The notes under the pieces are model-generated. The model did no database searches. It was not told the DNA's origin and worked only from the letters and a program-made list of their open reading frames with translations. Positions 53,160 to 63,639 of a DNA stretch of 64,000 nt are shown here, one piece after another. Source of the stretch: Closterium sp. Naga37s-1 (Eukaryota; Streptophyta; Zygnematophyceae; Desmidiales; Closteriaceae); assembly GCA_947471745.1 (NCBI GenBank), contig CANJKZ010000473.1, positions 625,001 to 689,000 on the forward strand, in the 5' to 3' direction. A program made the translations under genes and the position numbers. Positions within the stretch are counted from its first letter, which is position 1; each line of letters starts with the position of its first letter.

Positions 53160-56100
53160 TCAAGAAGTGAGCAAGTGAGGGACAGTAGGCAGAAGGCCTA
53201 GAACAGTACAGAAACGCTGATGATCACAAGGCTGAAGCACCTTGGTGAACACATCAGCAGTGTTGGCCCGAGTGGCCACGTAAGCAAGACGAAGCTGACC
53301 ACGCTGCTGCAACTCTCGAGCAAGGAAGTAGCGCAGAGCGATGTGCTTCGTTCTGTGCTCCAGTCTGTGCTCCTGACACAAGGCAATGGCGGCCTTGTTG
53401 TCGACGTACAGCACTGGAGGAGAACGAGGCCGCTCTCCCAGGTCGGTCAGCTGGTAGGTGAGCCAGCGTAACTCCTGTGCAGCCATGGCTGTGGCGTAGA
53501 TCTCAGCCTCACAACTGGAGCTGAGAACTGAAGACGAGCGTGTAGAACGCCAAGAAACTGAACCAGAGCCAAGACTGAAGGTGTAACCCTGAGACGACCG
53601 CTGCGTAGCCTGGTCGTCAGCCCAAGAAGCGTCTGAGTGCCCTGTGAGGACAACCCGAGTCCGTCCTCCAAGCACAAGCCCCATGCCCGACGTACTGCAC
53701 AAGTAGCGCAACACCCTCTTAGCGGCATCCATATGCTCCTTCCGGTGACGGCCAGGAGCGACATAGCGTGCTAGGATGCTAAGAGGGTATGCAAGGTCAG
53801 GTCGAGTGCAGGTCATCAGGTACATGAGGCAGCCCACAAGCTCTGGATACGGGCCACTCGGCTCTACGGACTCATCCGAAGGCAGAGCTGAGAGCGAGTG
53901 ACCGGTAGGCAGAGGAGTGGGCTGAGGCGAGGAGTACGTGAAGCGGAAGCGCGGAAGGACCTGCTGCACCATGTGTGACTGAGTCAAGGTGATGGTGCGC
54001 TGTGCTCTGTCCCGGGTGATCCGCAAGCCAAGATAGCTTGTCAGCTCACCCAGGTCTGTGCACGTGTGTCTCTTCTGCAGCTCCGACTTCACGTGGGCGA
54101 GTGCCTCAGTGTCAGCAGCAAAGACCAAGTCGTCTACGTACACGAGAACGTAGAACGGCGGCATAGTGGTGTCGGTGCGTAGAAACAGCGACGGGTCAGC
54201 AGTAGAAGGAGCAAACCCAAGAGCAGCAAGAGTAGTCCTCAGTGTGTCGTGCCACTCACGTGGTGCCTGGCGGAGACCGTGGACTGGCCGCCGGAGGCTC
54301 CACTGGGTACCAGGAGGGAACGACCCAGTGAAGCCAGGTGGGCGGCGCAGCCAGATCTCCTCGTGCAGGCTGCCCTGTAAGAACGCAGTGCTGAAGTCAA
54401 GAGAGTGGAGCTCGTAGTCACGCTGAGCGGCGACGTGCAGCAGAACCCGAAGAGTGGTCATCTCCGGGGTCGGGGAGAAGGTCTGGAAGAAGTCAACTCC
54501 CTCTCGCTGACTGAAGCCTCGTGCAACGTAACGCGCCTTGAAGACAGGCGGAGAACCCGGCGGCCGCTTCACCCTGAAAATCCACATGCCACTGACGATG
54601 TTCGCCCCAGGTGGGGGAACCTCGTCGACGTAGGTGCCTGTGGACTTCCAGGAAGCCATCTCTGCATCCATGGCTGTCTGCCACTGAGAGGAGTAGGGAC
54701 CCTCCATCGCCTCTGCGTAAGAGCGTGGGGTCGGGATGTCTGGTGCATCCGGGTCTCCCTCAGGGGCAATCAGCATGGACACGAGATGAGGTAAAGCAGT
54801 GGCAAAGCACTCAAACTCCTCCTGTCTGTCCTCAAGGACGTCCGTGCCAAGAGCACACTCACCCCCGACGGACGGAGGACAGGCAGACTTAGACTCAGCA
54901 ACAAGGCTAGCGACGTAGTCTAGACGGCAGGCGGCAGCAAAGTCAACAAGCTCAGCGACTAGAGCAGACGCAGCAGAGGACTCAAAGGAAGGGTCAGTGA
55001 CAGCAGTGGCGAGGAGACGCGTGACAGTAGGACTGGCAGCACGAAGGGAGTCAGACGGTGGGTCAGCAACGTCAGGAAGAGAGGACGCAGGAGGAGACGG
55101 CAGAGGGACACGCTGTGGAGCAGTGGAAGGACGCAGGGTCATATAGTGAGTGCCAAGGACAGGAGGAGGACGCTGACGCGGAGCACGACGACCAGTGCGG
55201 ACAGCGCGGACAGGCGACTCTGGACGCGACTCAGGCGACTCTGGACGAGACTCAGGTGACGGAGGACGAGACTCAGGCTCACGACGCTCCGTAAGACTAC
55301 CCGTCGGCGCAGTGTAAGGAGAAGGACCAGGCAGCGGAGAGACTTGCTGTAACTGTGACTGCGACTGGACAGGCGGTGGACTCGGTAGGGGAGGAGTAGG
55401 ACCAGGAGAGGGCGGGAGGCCAAGAACCTGCTGAAGGAGCGGAACGTAGTACGGCCGCGGCCGCGCAGCTCCCCCTGAACCAACAGAGACAGCACCAGCG
55501 CCCTCAGCTCCAGGGTCTCCAGCGACAACTTCCGCAGCACCACCAGCAGCTCCAGCACCTCCAGCACCAGGAGCACCCCCAGCAGCACCAGCACCAGCAG
55601 CACCTCCAGCAGCACCAGCACCAGCAGCACCTCCAGCAGCACCACCAGCAGCTCCAGCACCAGCAGCACCTCCAGCAGCTCCAGCTCCAGCAGAACCCCC
55701 AGTCCCAGCAGCTCCAGTACCGCCTGTACGAGCACCTCCAGGACCAGAGGCTCCAGCACCTCCAGCAGCCCCAGCAGCGCCAGCAGCACCTCCAGAAGCA
55801 GTAGTGCCTCCAGCGCCAGCAGTGCCTCCAGCAGCTCCAGCGTCAGTAGCACCAGCACCAGTGCCAGCTCCAGCTCCAGGGTCCGCGACACCAGTAGCGC
55901 CACTCCTAAGACTGCAGCGCCGAGCGTACCACTCTCGGAGCCGCTGGGGAGAAGGCAGCTCCCGACGAGGAGGGGAACCACGAGCACCAGCTCCAGCAGC
56001 ACCCCTAGCTCCAGAAGCGCCCCTCTGGAGGCTGCAGTACTGCAAGTACCACTCCCGCAGCTGCTGCGAGGAGGGAGCGCCTCCAGGTGCAGCACGGTCA

Positions 56101-58050
56101 GTCGCAGCACCCTCTGGCTCAGTACCCTCAGACGTAGCACTCTCAGGCTCAGCACCCCCAGACTCAGCACCCCCAGACTCCGTACCCGCAGGCTCCGCAC
56201 TCCCAGGCTCCGCACCCCCAGGCTCAGCACCCCCAGGCTCCGCACCCCCAGGCTCCGCACCCCTAGGCTCAGCACCCCTAGCAGGACGAGAGTCGACAGC
56301 TACCTCGACAGGCTCAACCGGGTCTACCTGGGACACACCTGAGGGAGCGGCACCCTGAGGGGGGAGGGGGTCTACTACAGCAGCACCTGGTGCGAGGAAG
56401 AGAGGCGGGGGGGGGAGCGGGGCAGTGCGGTAGGGGAAGAGGCGGTAGTAGGGGATGGACTCGTCGAAAGTGACGTCCTGAGAGGGCAGGACACGGCGCG
56501 AGGTAGCGTGGTAAAACTGCCAACCAGACGCGTCCGGGACAAAGCCAAGGAAGACACAAGGAACAGCGCGGGAGGAGAGCTTGTCCGCGGACGTATCGCG
56601 GACAAACGCTCGAGATCCCCAGACCCGAAAACGCGACGCATCGCCAACCTCTCCCGTCCAAGTGTCGGCGAAGTCTCCGGAATGGAGACACGGGGCCAGA
56701 GGTTGAGCTGATGCGCAGCGTATCGGACCGCAAACGGCCACAGAAAGTGGGGGGCAGCCGCATGGATCAAGGAGGTACGAGCGACCTCCATGACCAGGCC
56801 AATGCGGCGCTCAGCAACCCCATTCTGCTGTGGAGAGGCCGGAAGCGTGAACGACTGCTCAATGCCCTGCCCCTGACAGTAGGCCCTCAAGAGGTCGGAG
56901 GAAAACTCCCCACCTCTGTCAGAGTGCAGACGCAGGACAGGAAAGTCTGAGTGGAACCTCTCGCTGAGCTGGAGACGGGCAGCACGGATCCAAGGGATCA
57001 AAACATCAGGGACTTCACCCTTGGTGCGCAAGGGGAAGACCGTGGTGTAGCGCGAGTAGTCGTCCACAACTATCAAGAAGTACCTCTCGTGACCCTGTCC
57101 ACGGACGCGGGCTGGGCCCCACACGTCCATGTGGAGCGTCTGCAGGGGAGCAGTCGTCGGGGGAAACGAGGAGGAGTGAGGAGCGGCGCGCTGCCGCCCC
57201 TCGACACAGGGAAGACAGGGAGGAGCAGGCGAGGGTGGGAGGGGAGGGAGAACCCTGGGAAGACCAGAGACAAGGTACCGTTTGTGCATGGCACGAAGGC
57301 GCTGCACTGACGGGTGACCAAGGCGGTGGTGCCAGAGGACGGTCTCGTGCGCCAGGGAGCGACACGAGCAGGGGGCCAACAGCTGACCTGACGCAGACGC
57401 AGACGCAGCTACCTGAGGGGACTCAGTGGTCAGTGTGTACAGGTCCGACCCCGGCTGCCGAGTGAAGGTAGCCAGGTGGCGACCCGTACGAGCGCACGTG
57501 CAGTGTGTCACGCGCTCGTAGGCAGGGGTGAACTGGTGGACACCCCCGTCCTGGAGCGCACTACCCGCCACCAAGTTCGTAGAGAACGAGGGGAGGTAGA
57601 GACCTGACAGTGTGCCCGACGGGACCGCAGGACAAGGGAGGACAGTGGAGGAGGTCGCAATGACCGGACCCCCAGAGTGGTCAGCGAGGGAGACTGCAAC
57701 CGGCCGAGCAAGCTGCTCTAGGGCAGTGCGGTCACGAAAGAAACAGCGAGAAGCACCTGAGTCCAGTGTGAAGGTGTGCAGTGCCTCAGTAGACTGAGTA
57801 CCAGAGGGCGCAGACTCACGAGCACCTAGAGCAGCAGCCTCACTAGCACCTGGGGCAGCAGACACGCGAGCACCTGGAGCGGCAGTCTCACCAGCACCTG
57901 GGGCAACAGACGCACTGGCACCTAGAGCGGCAGCCTCACTGGTCCTAATGCCCAGGTCAGGCGGGACACGCAGGTACTGGTCACTCTCTCCACTAATAGT
58001 CAATGCATACATGGCACCAAGGATAGCATCAAAGTCAAGAGCAAAGACAT
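53160..58050 (-). pseudogene. Copia pol: protease, integrase, RT, RNase H, with a frameshift
   Basis: The first frame (about 58050-56660) has the protease motif LDSGASRCF, the integrase zinc-binding HHRLGHPS with CLPC, and the D,D,E core (LHMDVWGP, LHSDRGGEFSS, QQNGVAERRIG). The second frame (56741-53160) continues with VFLGFVPDASGWQFYH, a long Pro/Ala/Gly/Glu-rich linker, RT (PVFKARYVARGFSQREG, DFSTAFLQGSLHEEIWL, YVLVYVDDLVF) and RNase H (GHSDASWADD, SSCEAEIYATA, YVDNKAAIAL, RTKHIALRYF, NTADVFTK). It ends at the stop at 53160. The switch between frames is at about 56650-56670, inside the integrase C-terminal region, where overlapping readings of DTWTGEVGDA show a small deletion. The linker contains many GGAEPGGAEPGGAEP-like repeats. 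Confidence 0.88.
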
Positions 58051-59327
58051 CAATATTCTTTTTTCATCAGATCAGCCCAGCGGGGCAGCTCAGTGGCGTC
58101 AGGAAACTGTGCACGCACGGCGTCATCGAGACGAAAGAAGCAGCGGTGTGCCGTGTGGAACCTCCCACAGGTCTGGCCAGTGCGGTCACCTGTGCGGATA
58201 AGGTACGGGCAGGTACCGCCACCCCCAGACCCCCCACGCTGAGAGTACCACTCACGGAGCTGCTGGGAGGTCGGGGTCTCGCTGGGACGCTGCTGCTGCT
58301 GCCTCTGGCCACCACCGACTTCTCCACGCTGCTGCACCGCCCCACCGCGCCCGCCACCAGCTCCACCGCCGCCACCACTACCACCACCACCCCCGCCACC
58401 CCCACTACCGCCGCCGCCACCACCCCCTCCTCCGGCACTGACCCCCCCCCTACCAGCAACACTCCCACCACCGCCACCACCCCCGCCTCCTCCACCCCCT
58501 CCACTACCGCCGCCCCCGCCTCCACCTCCGCCACCCTTGCCCCCCTTGCCCTTGCCGCTCTTGCGCCTCCAACTAGGAGCAGACGCAGCCCCGACCTCCT
58601 CAGCACCGAGGTAGTCGACAGCAGCAGCAGATGCAATGGAGGGGAGAAGGGGGACGGGGGAACACCCCTCAAAGAAGGGAGTGCGAGGGTCGCCACGAGA
58701 GGCACCTACAGCTACAATACTCTTCTCAGCTGCAAGGAGCTCCTTCTCGAGCAGGTCGACAATGAGGTCAGTGGGAGAGAGGGCGAGGAACTGGTCCCTG
58801 ACAGTGCGAAGAGAGTCAGGGAGGCGGGTGACTAGGTGGTACAGTGTGAGGTACATCGAGGGGGGGTTCTTGGCAAGGAAATCGGGGGGGAGCGCGGCAC
58901 GGTAGCGGAGGTCACTGGTACGGGGGTGAGTGATGAGGTCAGCTACAGTGGCAAAGGCGGACAGATCGGGGAAGAGGTAGGGCAGGGAGAGACGGCCTAT
59001 CGCAGCAGTGGCAGGGGAGGAATAGCGCGCAACTACAGCATCGTACAGCTCCTTAGCGGTCTTATGCTGGCCGAAGTGCTCGCGCTCATCTAACGGCAGG
59101 TGGCTGCGAACGGCTAGGCGAGCGTGGGCGTCACGGGTCTGCCACTGTGAACGAGCTGTACTATCAGCGGTAGCAGCAGGTGCGAGAGCTACGCCGGATG
59201 TGTGGTCAAACAGAGAAACATCGTCCTTGGCAGTGATCTGGAGGAACAGGTGCAGGTCATCGAGCCAAACGTCAAACTTAATCGGGCGGCCCTCAGAGTC
59301 AAAGGTGAGAACGGTAGGACTAGCCAT
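58050..59327 (-). pseudogene. Copia gag, out of frame with pol
   Basis: 425 codons from ATG 59327 (MASPTVLTFDSEGRPIKFDV). The N-terminal UBN2-like gag part (WLDDLHLFLQI, KTAKELYDAVVARYSSP, LPDSLRTVRDQFLALSP) is followed by a long glycine-rich stretch and a Cys/His block (TCGRFHTAHRCFFRLDDA) instead of a classical zinc knuckle. The frame ends at 58050 just after a run of six A on the coding strand. One A fewer would lead directly into NIDVFALDFDAILGAMYAL of pol, so a homopolymer insertion probably separated gag and pol. Confidence 0.82.
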
Positions 59328-59960
59328 AGTGGCAGTAGCAGCAGTAGCAGTAGCAGCAGTAGCAGTAGCAGTAGCAGTAGTAGGAACAGGAACAGCAGTT
59401 GCTACAGGTGGGGCGGCGCGGCTCGATCAGGGCGGCGCGGCTCGGGCGGCGCGACTCGGGCGGCGCGACTCGGGCAGGCAGGGCGGCGCGACGGTGGGCC
59501 TATGCTAGGTGCGCGGCGGCGCCTAAGGTGCGGCTGTGCGCGGGCCGCGGCTGCGTTCGTGCTGGCGGCGGCCTAAGGGGACGTGGCGGCGGTCGACGGG
59601 CGGCTAGCGGGCCGCACTAGGTGTCGCGGCGGCGGCCTAAGGGGACGCAACGGCGGTCGACGGGCGGCTAGCGGGCTGCGCGTGGGCGGCGACGACGGCT
59701 CGAGCGGCTAGCGGGCCGCGCGCTCAAGAAACAGGCCGTGCACGGGCGGCTAGCGGGCTACGCGACGGGAAAACGCGCCGCGCGCGCGGGTTGCTAGCGG
59801 CTGCGCACGGGCAGCGTAAGAGGAGAGGAGGCGCGCGAGGGCGCACTAGGAGCGAGGCGCACGAGGGCGCTAGGAAAGGACGGCGCACGAGGGCGCTTCG
59901 AGCGGAAACGGTGGGCCCTAAGAACGGTCCTAGGTTCCTAACCCTAGGCTCGTAATACCA
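59328..59960 (-). other. GC-rich untranslated leader of the copia element
   Basis: About 630 bp between the 5' LTR and gag. It is strongly GC-rich with CGGCGCGACTCGGGC- and GGCTAGCGGGC-type short repeats and a trinucleotide GTAGCA tract at 59332-59385. The region near the LTR (CCTAGG, GGGCCCACCGTT on the coding strand) is shared with the second copia element at 63775 onward. Confidence 0.75.
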
Positions 59961-60086
59961 GGTCAAAATGAGTGAAGTGATTGAACTAGGAAAGTTGGGA
60001 GTACAAGTATGAAACCCTAGAGATTGTACCTCCTAAGGCTAAACCCACTACAGCCTACAGAACACAAACATATACAATGTTTGACA
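59961..60086 (-). repeat. 5' LTR of the copia element
   Basis: 126 bp matching the 3' LTR at 120 positions by eye. On the coding strand it begins TGTCAAACATTG and ends TTTTGACC, directly followed by the putative primer-binding site TGGTATTACGAG. Confidence 0.9.
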
Positions 60087-60091
60087 AAATA

Positions 60092-62329
60092 TACAGGAGC
60101 ACGACGGTGCGAGGCGGCATGCTACGACGATCCGTACGAATTTGCCGTTACAGACAGAACTATTACACACATGCGCGGTCATCTTCATGCAACCTTTGCG
60201 TGGTGGAGCTCATGGTGCCCCAGCAGCCTTGTCCTCTCCGTCATCGCCAAGGGTTACTGGCTGCCATGGAGCCACGGCCCACCACAACATTTCCACGATC
60301 GCAATCATGTCGGGGCAAACACGCATGACACGTTCACACGTACCGCCATCCAAGAACTCACAGAGACGAGAGCAGCAATTCCGATGGCCGCAACGGAGCT
60401 TACGTGCATAAGTCCATTCAACGTGGTCGAGCAAAAAGACAAATGCAGGCTCATTCTTGATCTGAGGAAAGTCAACGCCAACTTGATTGTCCCCAAGTTC
60501 AAGTACGAGGGGCTCAGCCGCGTCGCCGACCTGGCGCGCGTTGGGGACTGGATGTTCTCCATTGACCTCAAATCTGGTTACCACCACATCGACATCCACC
60601 CATCGTGCTGGAAGTTCCTTGGCTTTGAATTTGATAGGCGCACATACGCATTCCGTTCACTACCATTCGGCCTCGCGACAGCTCCATTCGTTTTCACGCA
60701 GCTCATTAAGCAACTAGCTCGGCGTTGGCGAGAACAAGGCATCCGAGTCGTACCTTACATGGACGACTGTCACGAGACTAACGTAAGGTGGGCAACGGGT
60801 TTAACTAATAGGCCTAGGCTTAGTAGCCTAGGCCAAGCGGGTGTCGAGTAGTTTGTGCCAAGGAGAATTGAAGAATGGTTGTTTCACTATAGGTTTGCAA
60901 GAACATATAGCAAAGGAACATAGAGAAGGTGCACCACCAATGTAAGAAGGCATAACTACACTAAAGCTAATGCTACAGGCAGTTATAAACATACATATAA
61001 AATATGTATCGCGACAACGACATCTTATTTCTCTGCCAGTCGAAAGGCGACGCGCAAGCAATTTGCCAGCGGGTGATATTGGACCTTAAAGAGGCAGGCC
61101 TTGTGATAAACACGAAGAAATCACAACTGTCACCATCGCAACGTCTCCGATTCCTGGGCGTAGAACTTGAGACCGATACTGGCCGATTCTCCATCGGTCC
61201 CGACCGACGAGCCTCACTACATGCAACCATCTGGAACCTCCTAAGTGCAAGCAAGGCATGCCGACCAGTCCCGGTCCGCCACGTGGCCAGAATCACTGGC
61301 ATGCTCGCATCGATGGGTGTCGCACTTGGCGCGACCGCTCGCGCATTTAGCCACGCTATGTTACAAGTGATCAACGACGCACCGTCATGGAAAAACAGCG
61401 TCGTTATCCCCCCATCTGTAGCAGAAGAGCTCCAATTTTGGCTCGAGGAGTTTGACCGTTTCAACGGCGCACCTTTTCACGTCAGGAACAGCTACGACGC
61501 GGTAATCCATGTGGATGCCAGCTCTCATGGTTGGGGCGCCACTCTGACCACATTTCCGGGTGGCCTCGAAGAAGCTAGCGCAACCATGTCAGAGCCGCTA
61601 CGAGGAACGTCCAGCACGCGACGGGAGATCGAAGGCGTCCTTTGGGCGCTCCAAACGCACGCGAACAAGATCAAGCAAAAACACGTTCTCGTGCGGGTGG
61701 ACAACCAGGGCGTATTCTTCATCCTTCGCAAAGGCGGCTCTCACAGCCCCGACCTCACAACGGCATGCAAGAGCATCATCCGAACATGCATGGAGCTTGG
61801 CACGCGCTTGATCATGGAATGGATTCCGCGCGAGCTCAACACACACGCCGACGAGATTTAAAAAATCGTCGACCACGACGATTACGCGCTGAAAACGCCG
61901 TGGTTCCGCATCTTGGAACGTCGTTGGGGTCCTCACTCCATCGACCTCTTCGCAAACTCCCGCAACACCCAACTGCCGCGCTTCTGCACAAAGATTCCCC
62001 ACCCGGCAGCCATTGCAGTTGATGAGTTCTCGATCGTGTGGACACATGAAAACAACTTCGCCTTCCCCCCACCCCAACTGGTCCCAGCCGTCCTCCATCA
62101 CGCACAACGCACCCATGCATCACTCACACTGATAGTTCCGCACTGGCCAGGCGCAAGCTGGTGGCCACTCTTGCAACCCTCCCCACGCACTTGGGCTCCA
62201 CACATCCACGCGCACATCCCTCTGACACACGGAAGCCAATGCCTAGACGTAGGGTCCCATTCCACTGCTTTTTCGGGCATGGGACTACCGCACAGCCCAA
62301 TTATTGCACTGCGAGTGGCATTTGACTAA
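60092..62329 (+). pseudogene. DIRS reverse transcriptase-RNase H, broken by a solo LTR and a stop
   Basis: The first part (60092-60767) reads KGYWLPW, RLILDLRKVNANLI, FSIDLKSGYHHIDIHP, FRSLPFGLATAPFVFTQ and the catalytic VPYMDD. The second part (from 61022) resumes in the same frame with ILFLCQSKGDA and LRFLGVELETDTGRF, then RNase H motifs (VIHVDASSHGWGATL, STRREIEGVLWAL, VRVDNQGVFFIL, ELNTHADEI). A TAA at 61859-61861 interrupts; the same frame goes on to 62329 with the post-RNase H block typical of DIRS (SIDLFANSRN, LIVPHWPGASWWPLL). The 5' end is lost at the copia insertion. Confidence 0.88.
60768..61016. mobile_element. Solo LTR (249 bp) inside the DIRS RT
   Basis: Starts TGTCACGAGAC and ends ATCGCGACA, flanked by identical 5-bp target duplications ACGAC (60763-60767 and 61017-61021). 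Removing the LTR and one target copy brings the two RT halves into one frame, right after the YMDD codons. No internal retrotransposon genes, hence a solo LTR. The reverse orientation (TGTCGCGATACATATT) resembles the start of the neighbouring copia LTRs, so it probably lies on the minus strand. Confidence 0.92.
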
Positions 62330-62335
62330 TTCAAA

Positions 62336-63412
62336 ATGTTCTACACCTTGTGTTCAGATTTGCTCCCAAAGTTACACGACCAACTGATTAACATACTCAC
62401 CCAATCCCGCGCCGATTCTACGATCCGGACATATGAACCATACTGGGCCAAGTTTCGAGCCTTCTGCACAAAAGTGAACCTTCCATTCCTTCCGGCATCC
62501 GACATGACCCTCGCGCTGTACCTGGTACACGCAATCCGACGCAAAGCCACCCTGTTCGTAGTGCAGCTGACGTGCTCGGCGGTCAGCTTCGCTCATCGCA
62601 TGACTGGGAGCAAATGCCCGACAACCGGACCGTTCACCACCCAAGTCCGTGACTGTGCAAAACGACACTGCCCTCGCCCTACTCGTCTGAAGGAACCCGT
62701 ATCGATCCAACAAGTCCGGGACATGGCCGCGAGTTACTTGCAGTCCGACGATCCTGCGCAATTGCAGAAAGGGTTGATCCCCATCCACATGTACTCAGGA
62801 TTCCTGCGATACTCTGACCTAGTAGCCATAAAATGGCAAGACATCCAATTCGACGACGAAATCATGTGGATTCTCATACCACACTCCAAGACCGATCAAG
62901 CTGGTCACGGAACTTGGATACTCATTGCAGCAACGCCGGACCCCTGTTGCCCAGTGCGCTGCACCTGACGCTTCATCCGACTCGCTGGCTATGGCCCACG
63001 GTCAGAGGGACCATTGATTCGTGTCTTCGGCCACGCTTCAACCAGCGAGGGCCAGGCGAGGCCACCTTCATACACTACGATCCGGAACTGGTGCAAGGAA
63101 GCCTTCGCAAAGGTTGGCCTTGGAGAGCTGCAGCTAGGCACCCATTCTTTCCGAAAAGGTGCAGCCACAGTAGCAGCCAACACGGGAGTGCCAGACAGAG
63201 TCTTCAAACGGCTGGGCAGATGGCGAAGCGACTCAGCAAAGGAAATGTATGTTACGCCTACGTCGAGCCTCTTGTCGAAGCTTCCCGTACCCTACAAGAT
63301 CCGACGCATGCGGTGTCATCGGCACAACACACAGAGGCACTCGTACGCAACCGGAGGCCCCCGCTGCCCATGTCTCAGAGACCCCATTTGTAATGAGAAC
63401 GATGCCAATTGA
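62336..63412 (+). pseudogene. DIRS tyrosine recombinase with one in-frame stop
   Basis: ATG 62336 to TGA 63410-63412. The N-terminal SAM-like part (STIRTYEPYWAKFRAFC) precedes the catalytic domain: Arg in GFLRYSDLVAIKW, HSFRKGAA (HxxR), LGRWRSDSAKEMYV (catalytic Tyr). All tetrad positions are visible. A TGA at 62966-62968 interrupts the same frame after CCPVRCT; CGA-to-TGA is the simplest explanation. The enzyme would integrate circular cDNA without a target duplication. Confidence 0.87.
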
Positions 63413-63438
63413 TAAGAAAGAAAGCAAGCTTTCTCAAT

Positions 63439-63623
63439 ATTATAATTTTTAAACACACATTGTGTTTTTTAAAATTGTGTATTGTGAAAGCGAAGCTGCT
63501 TGTACTGCACAATTGGCATCGTCGAAGCGTGCTAAACGCCCTTCTCCAACTACAAAAACCGTGGGTTGGAGCTCATTTCCCTCCACCCACGTTTCTCGAT
63601 TTTCAAACGGTTCACTCAACATT
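63439..63623 (+). repeat. Right direct repeat of the DIRS-like element
   Basis: Matches 50459-50645. The copy is followed by only 16 bp before a new copia LTR begins, so any further terminal structure of the DIRS element (such as a B2 unit) is displaced beyond the window. Confidence 0.9.
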
Positions 63624-63639
63624 CCCACCATCCACCCCG

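Larger units (their letters stand above)
52799..60086 (-). mobile_element. Ty1/copia LTR retrotransposon inserted in the DIRS element
   Basis: Reverse-oriented, 7288 bp. The LTRs at 52799-52924 (3') and 59961-60086 (5') are 126 bp each and differ at six positions by eye (about 95% identity). Flanks AAATG (52794-52798) and AAATA (60087-60091) form a target duplication with one mismatch. Next to the 5' LTR, TGGTATTACGAG resembles the initiator-tRNA-Met primer site of copia elements. Gene order gag, protease, integrase, RT, RNase H defines Pseudoviridae-type (copia) organisation. Frameshifts inactivate it. Confidence 0.93.
50459..63639 (+). mobile_element. DIRS-like tyrosine-recombinase retrotransposon, nested and inactivated
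   Basis: Order gag (50754-51920), RT-RNase H (60092-62329) and tyrosine recombinase (62336-63412) on the plus strand, bounded by direct repeats 50459-50645 and 63439-63623. RT plus a tyrosine recombinase and no DDE integrase is the definition of DIRS order; direct rather than inverted termini suggest a PAT-like layout. The element is split by a reverse-oriented copia element at 52799-60086, by a solo LTR at 60768-61016, and cut at 63640 by another copia LTR. Every ORF has at least one in-frame stop. Whether 51921-52798 belongs entirely to this element is unclear. Confidence 0.85.

Noticed and set aside
55139..56275. Leucine-rich repeat-like ORF (VRSLGVRSLGV) on the minus strand
   Set aside because: A shadow frame of the GAEPGG-type linker repeats in the copia polyprotein.
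58050..58067. Programmed ribosomal frameshift between copia gag and pol
   Set aside because: A second, uncompensated-looking shift occurs within the integrase region at about 56660, so random decay is simpler; kept only as a test for intact copies.
60783..61039. Possible GT-AG intron in the DIRS RT (GTAAGG donor, CTACAG or TGCCAG acceptors)
   Set aside because: The CTACAG acceptor runs into a stop, and the later acceptor would delete RT codons. A solo LTR with exact TG/CA ends and ACGAC target duplications explains the interruption completely.
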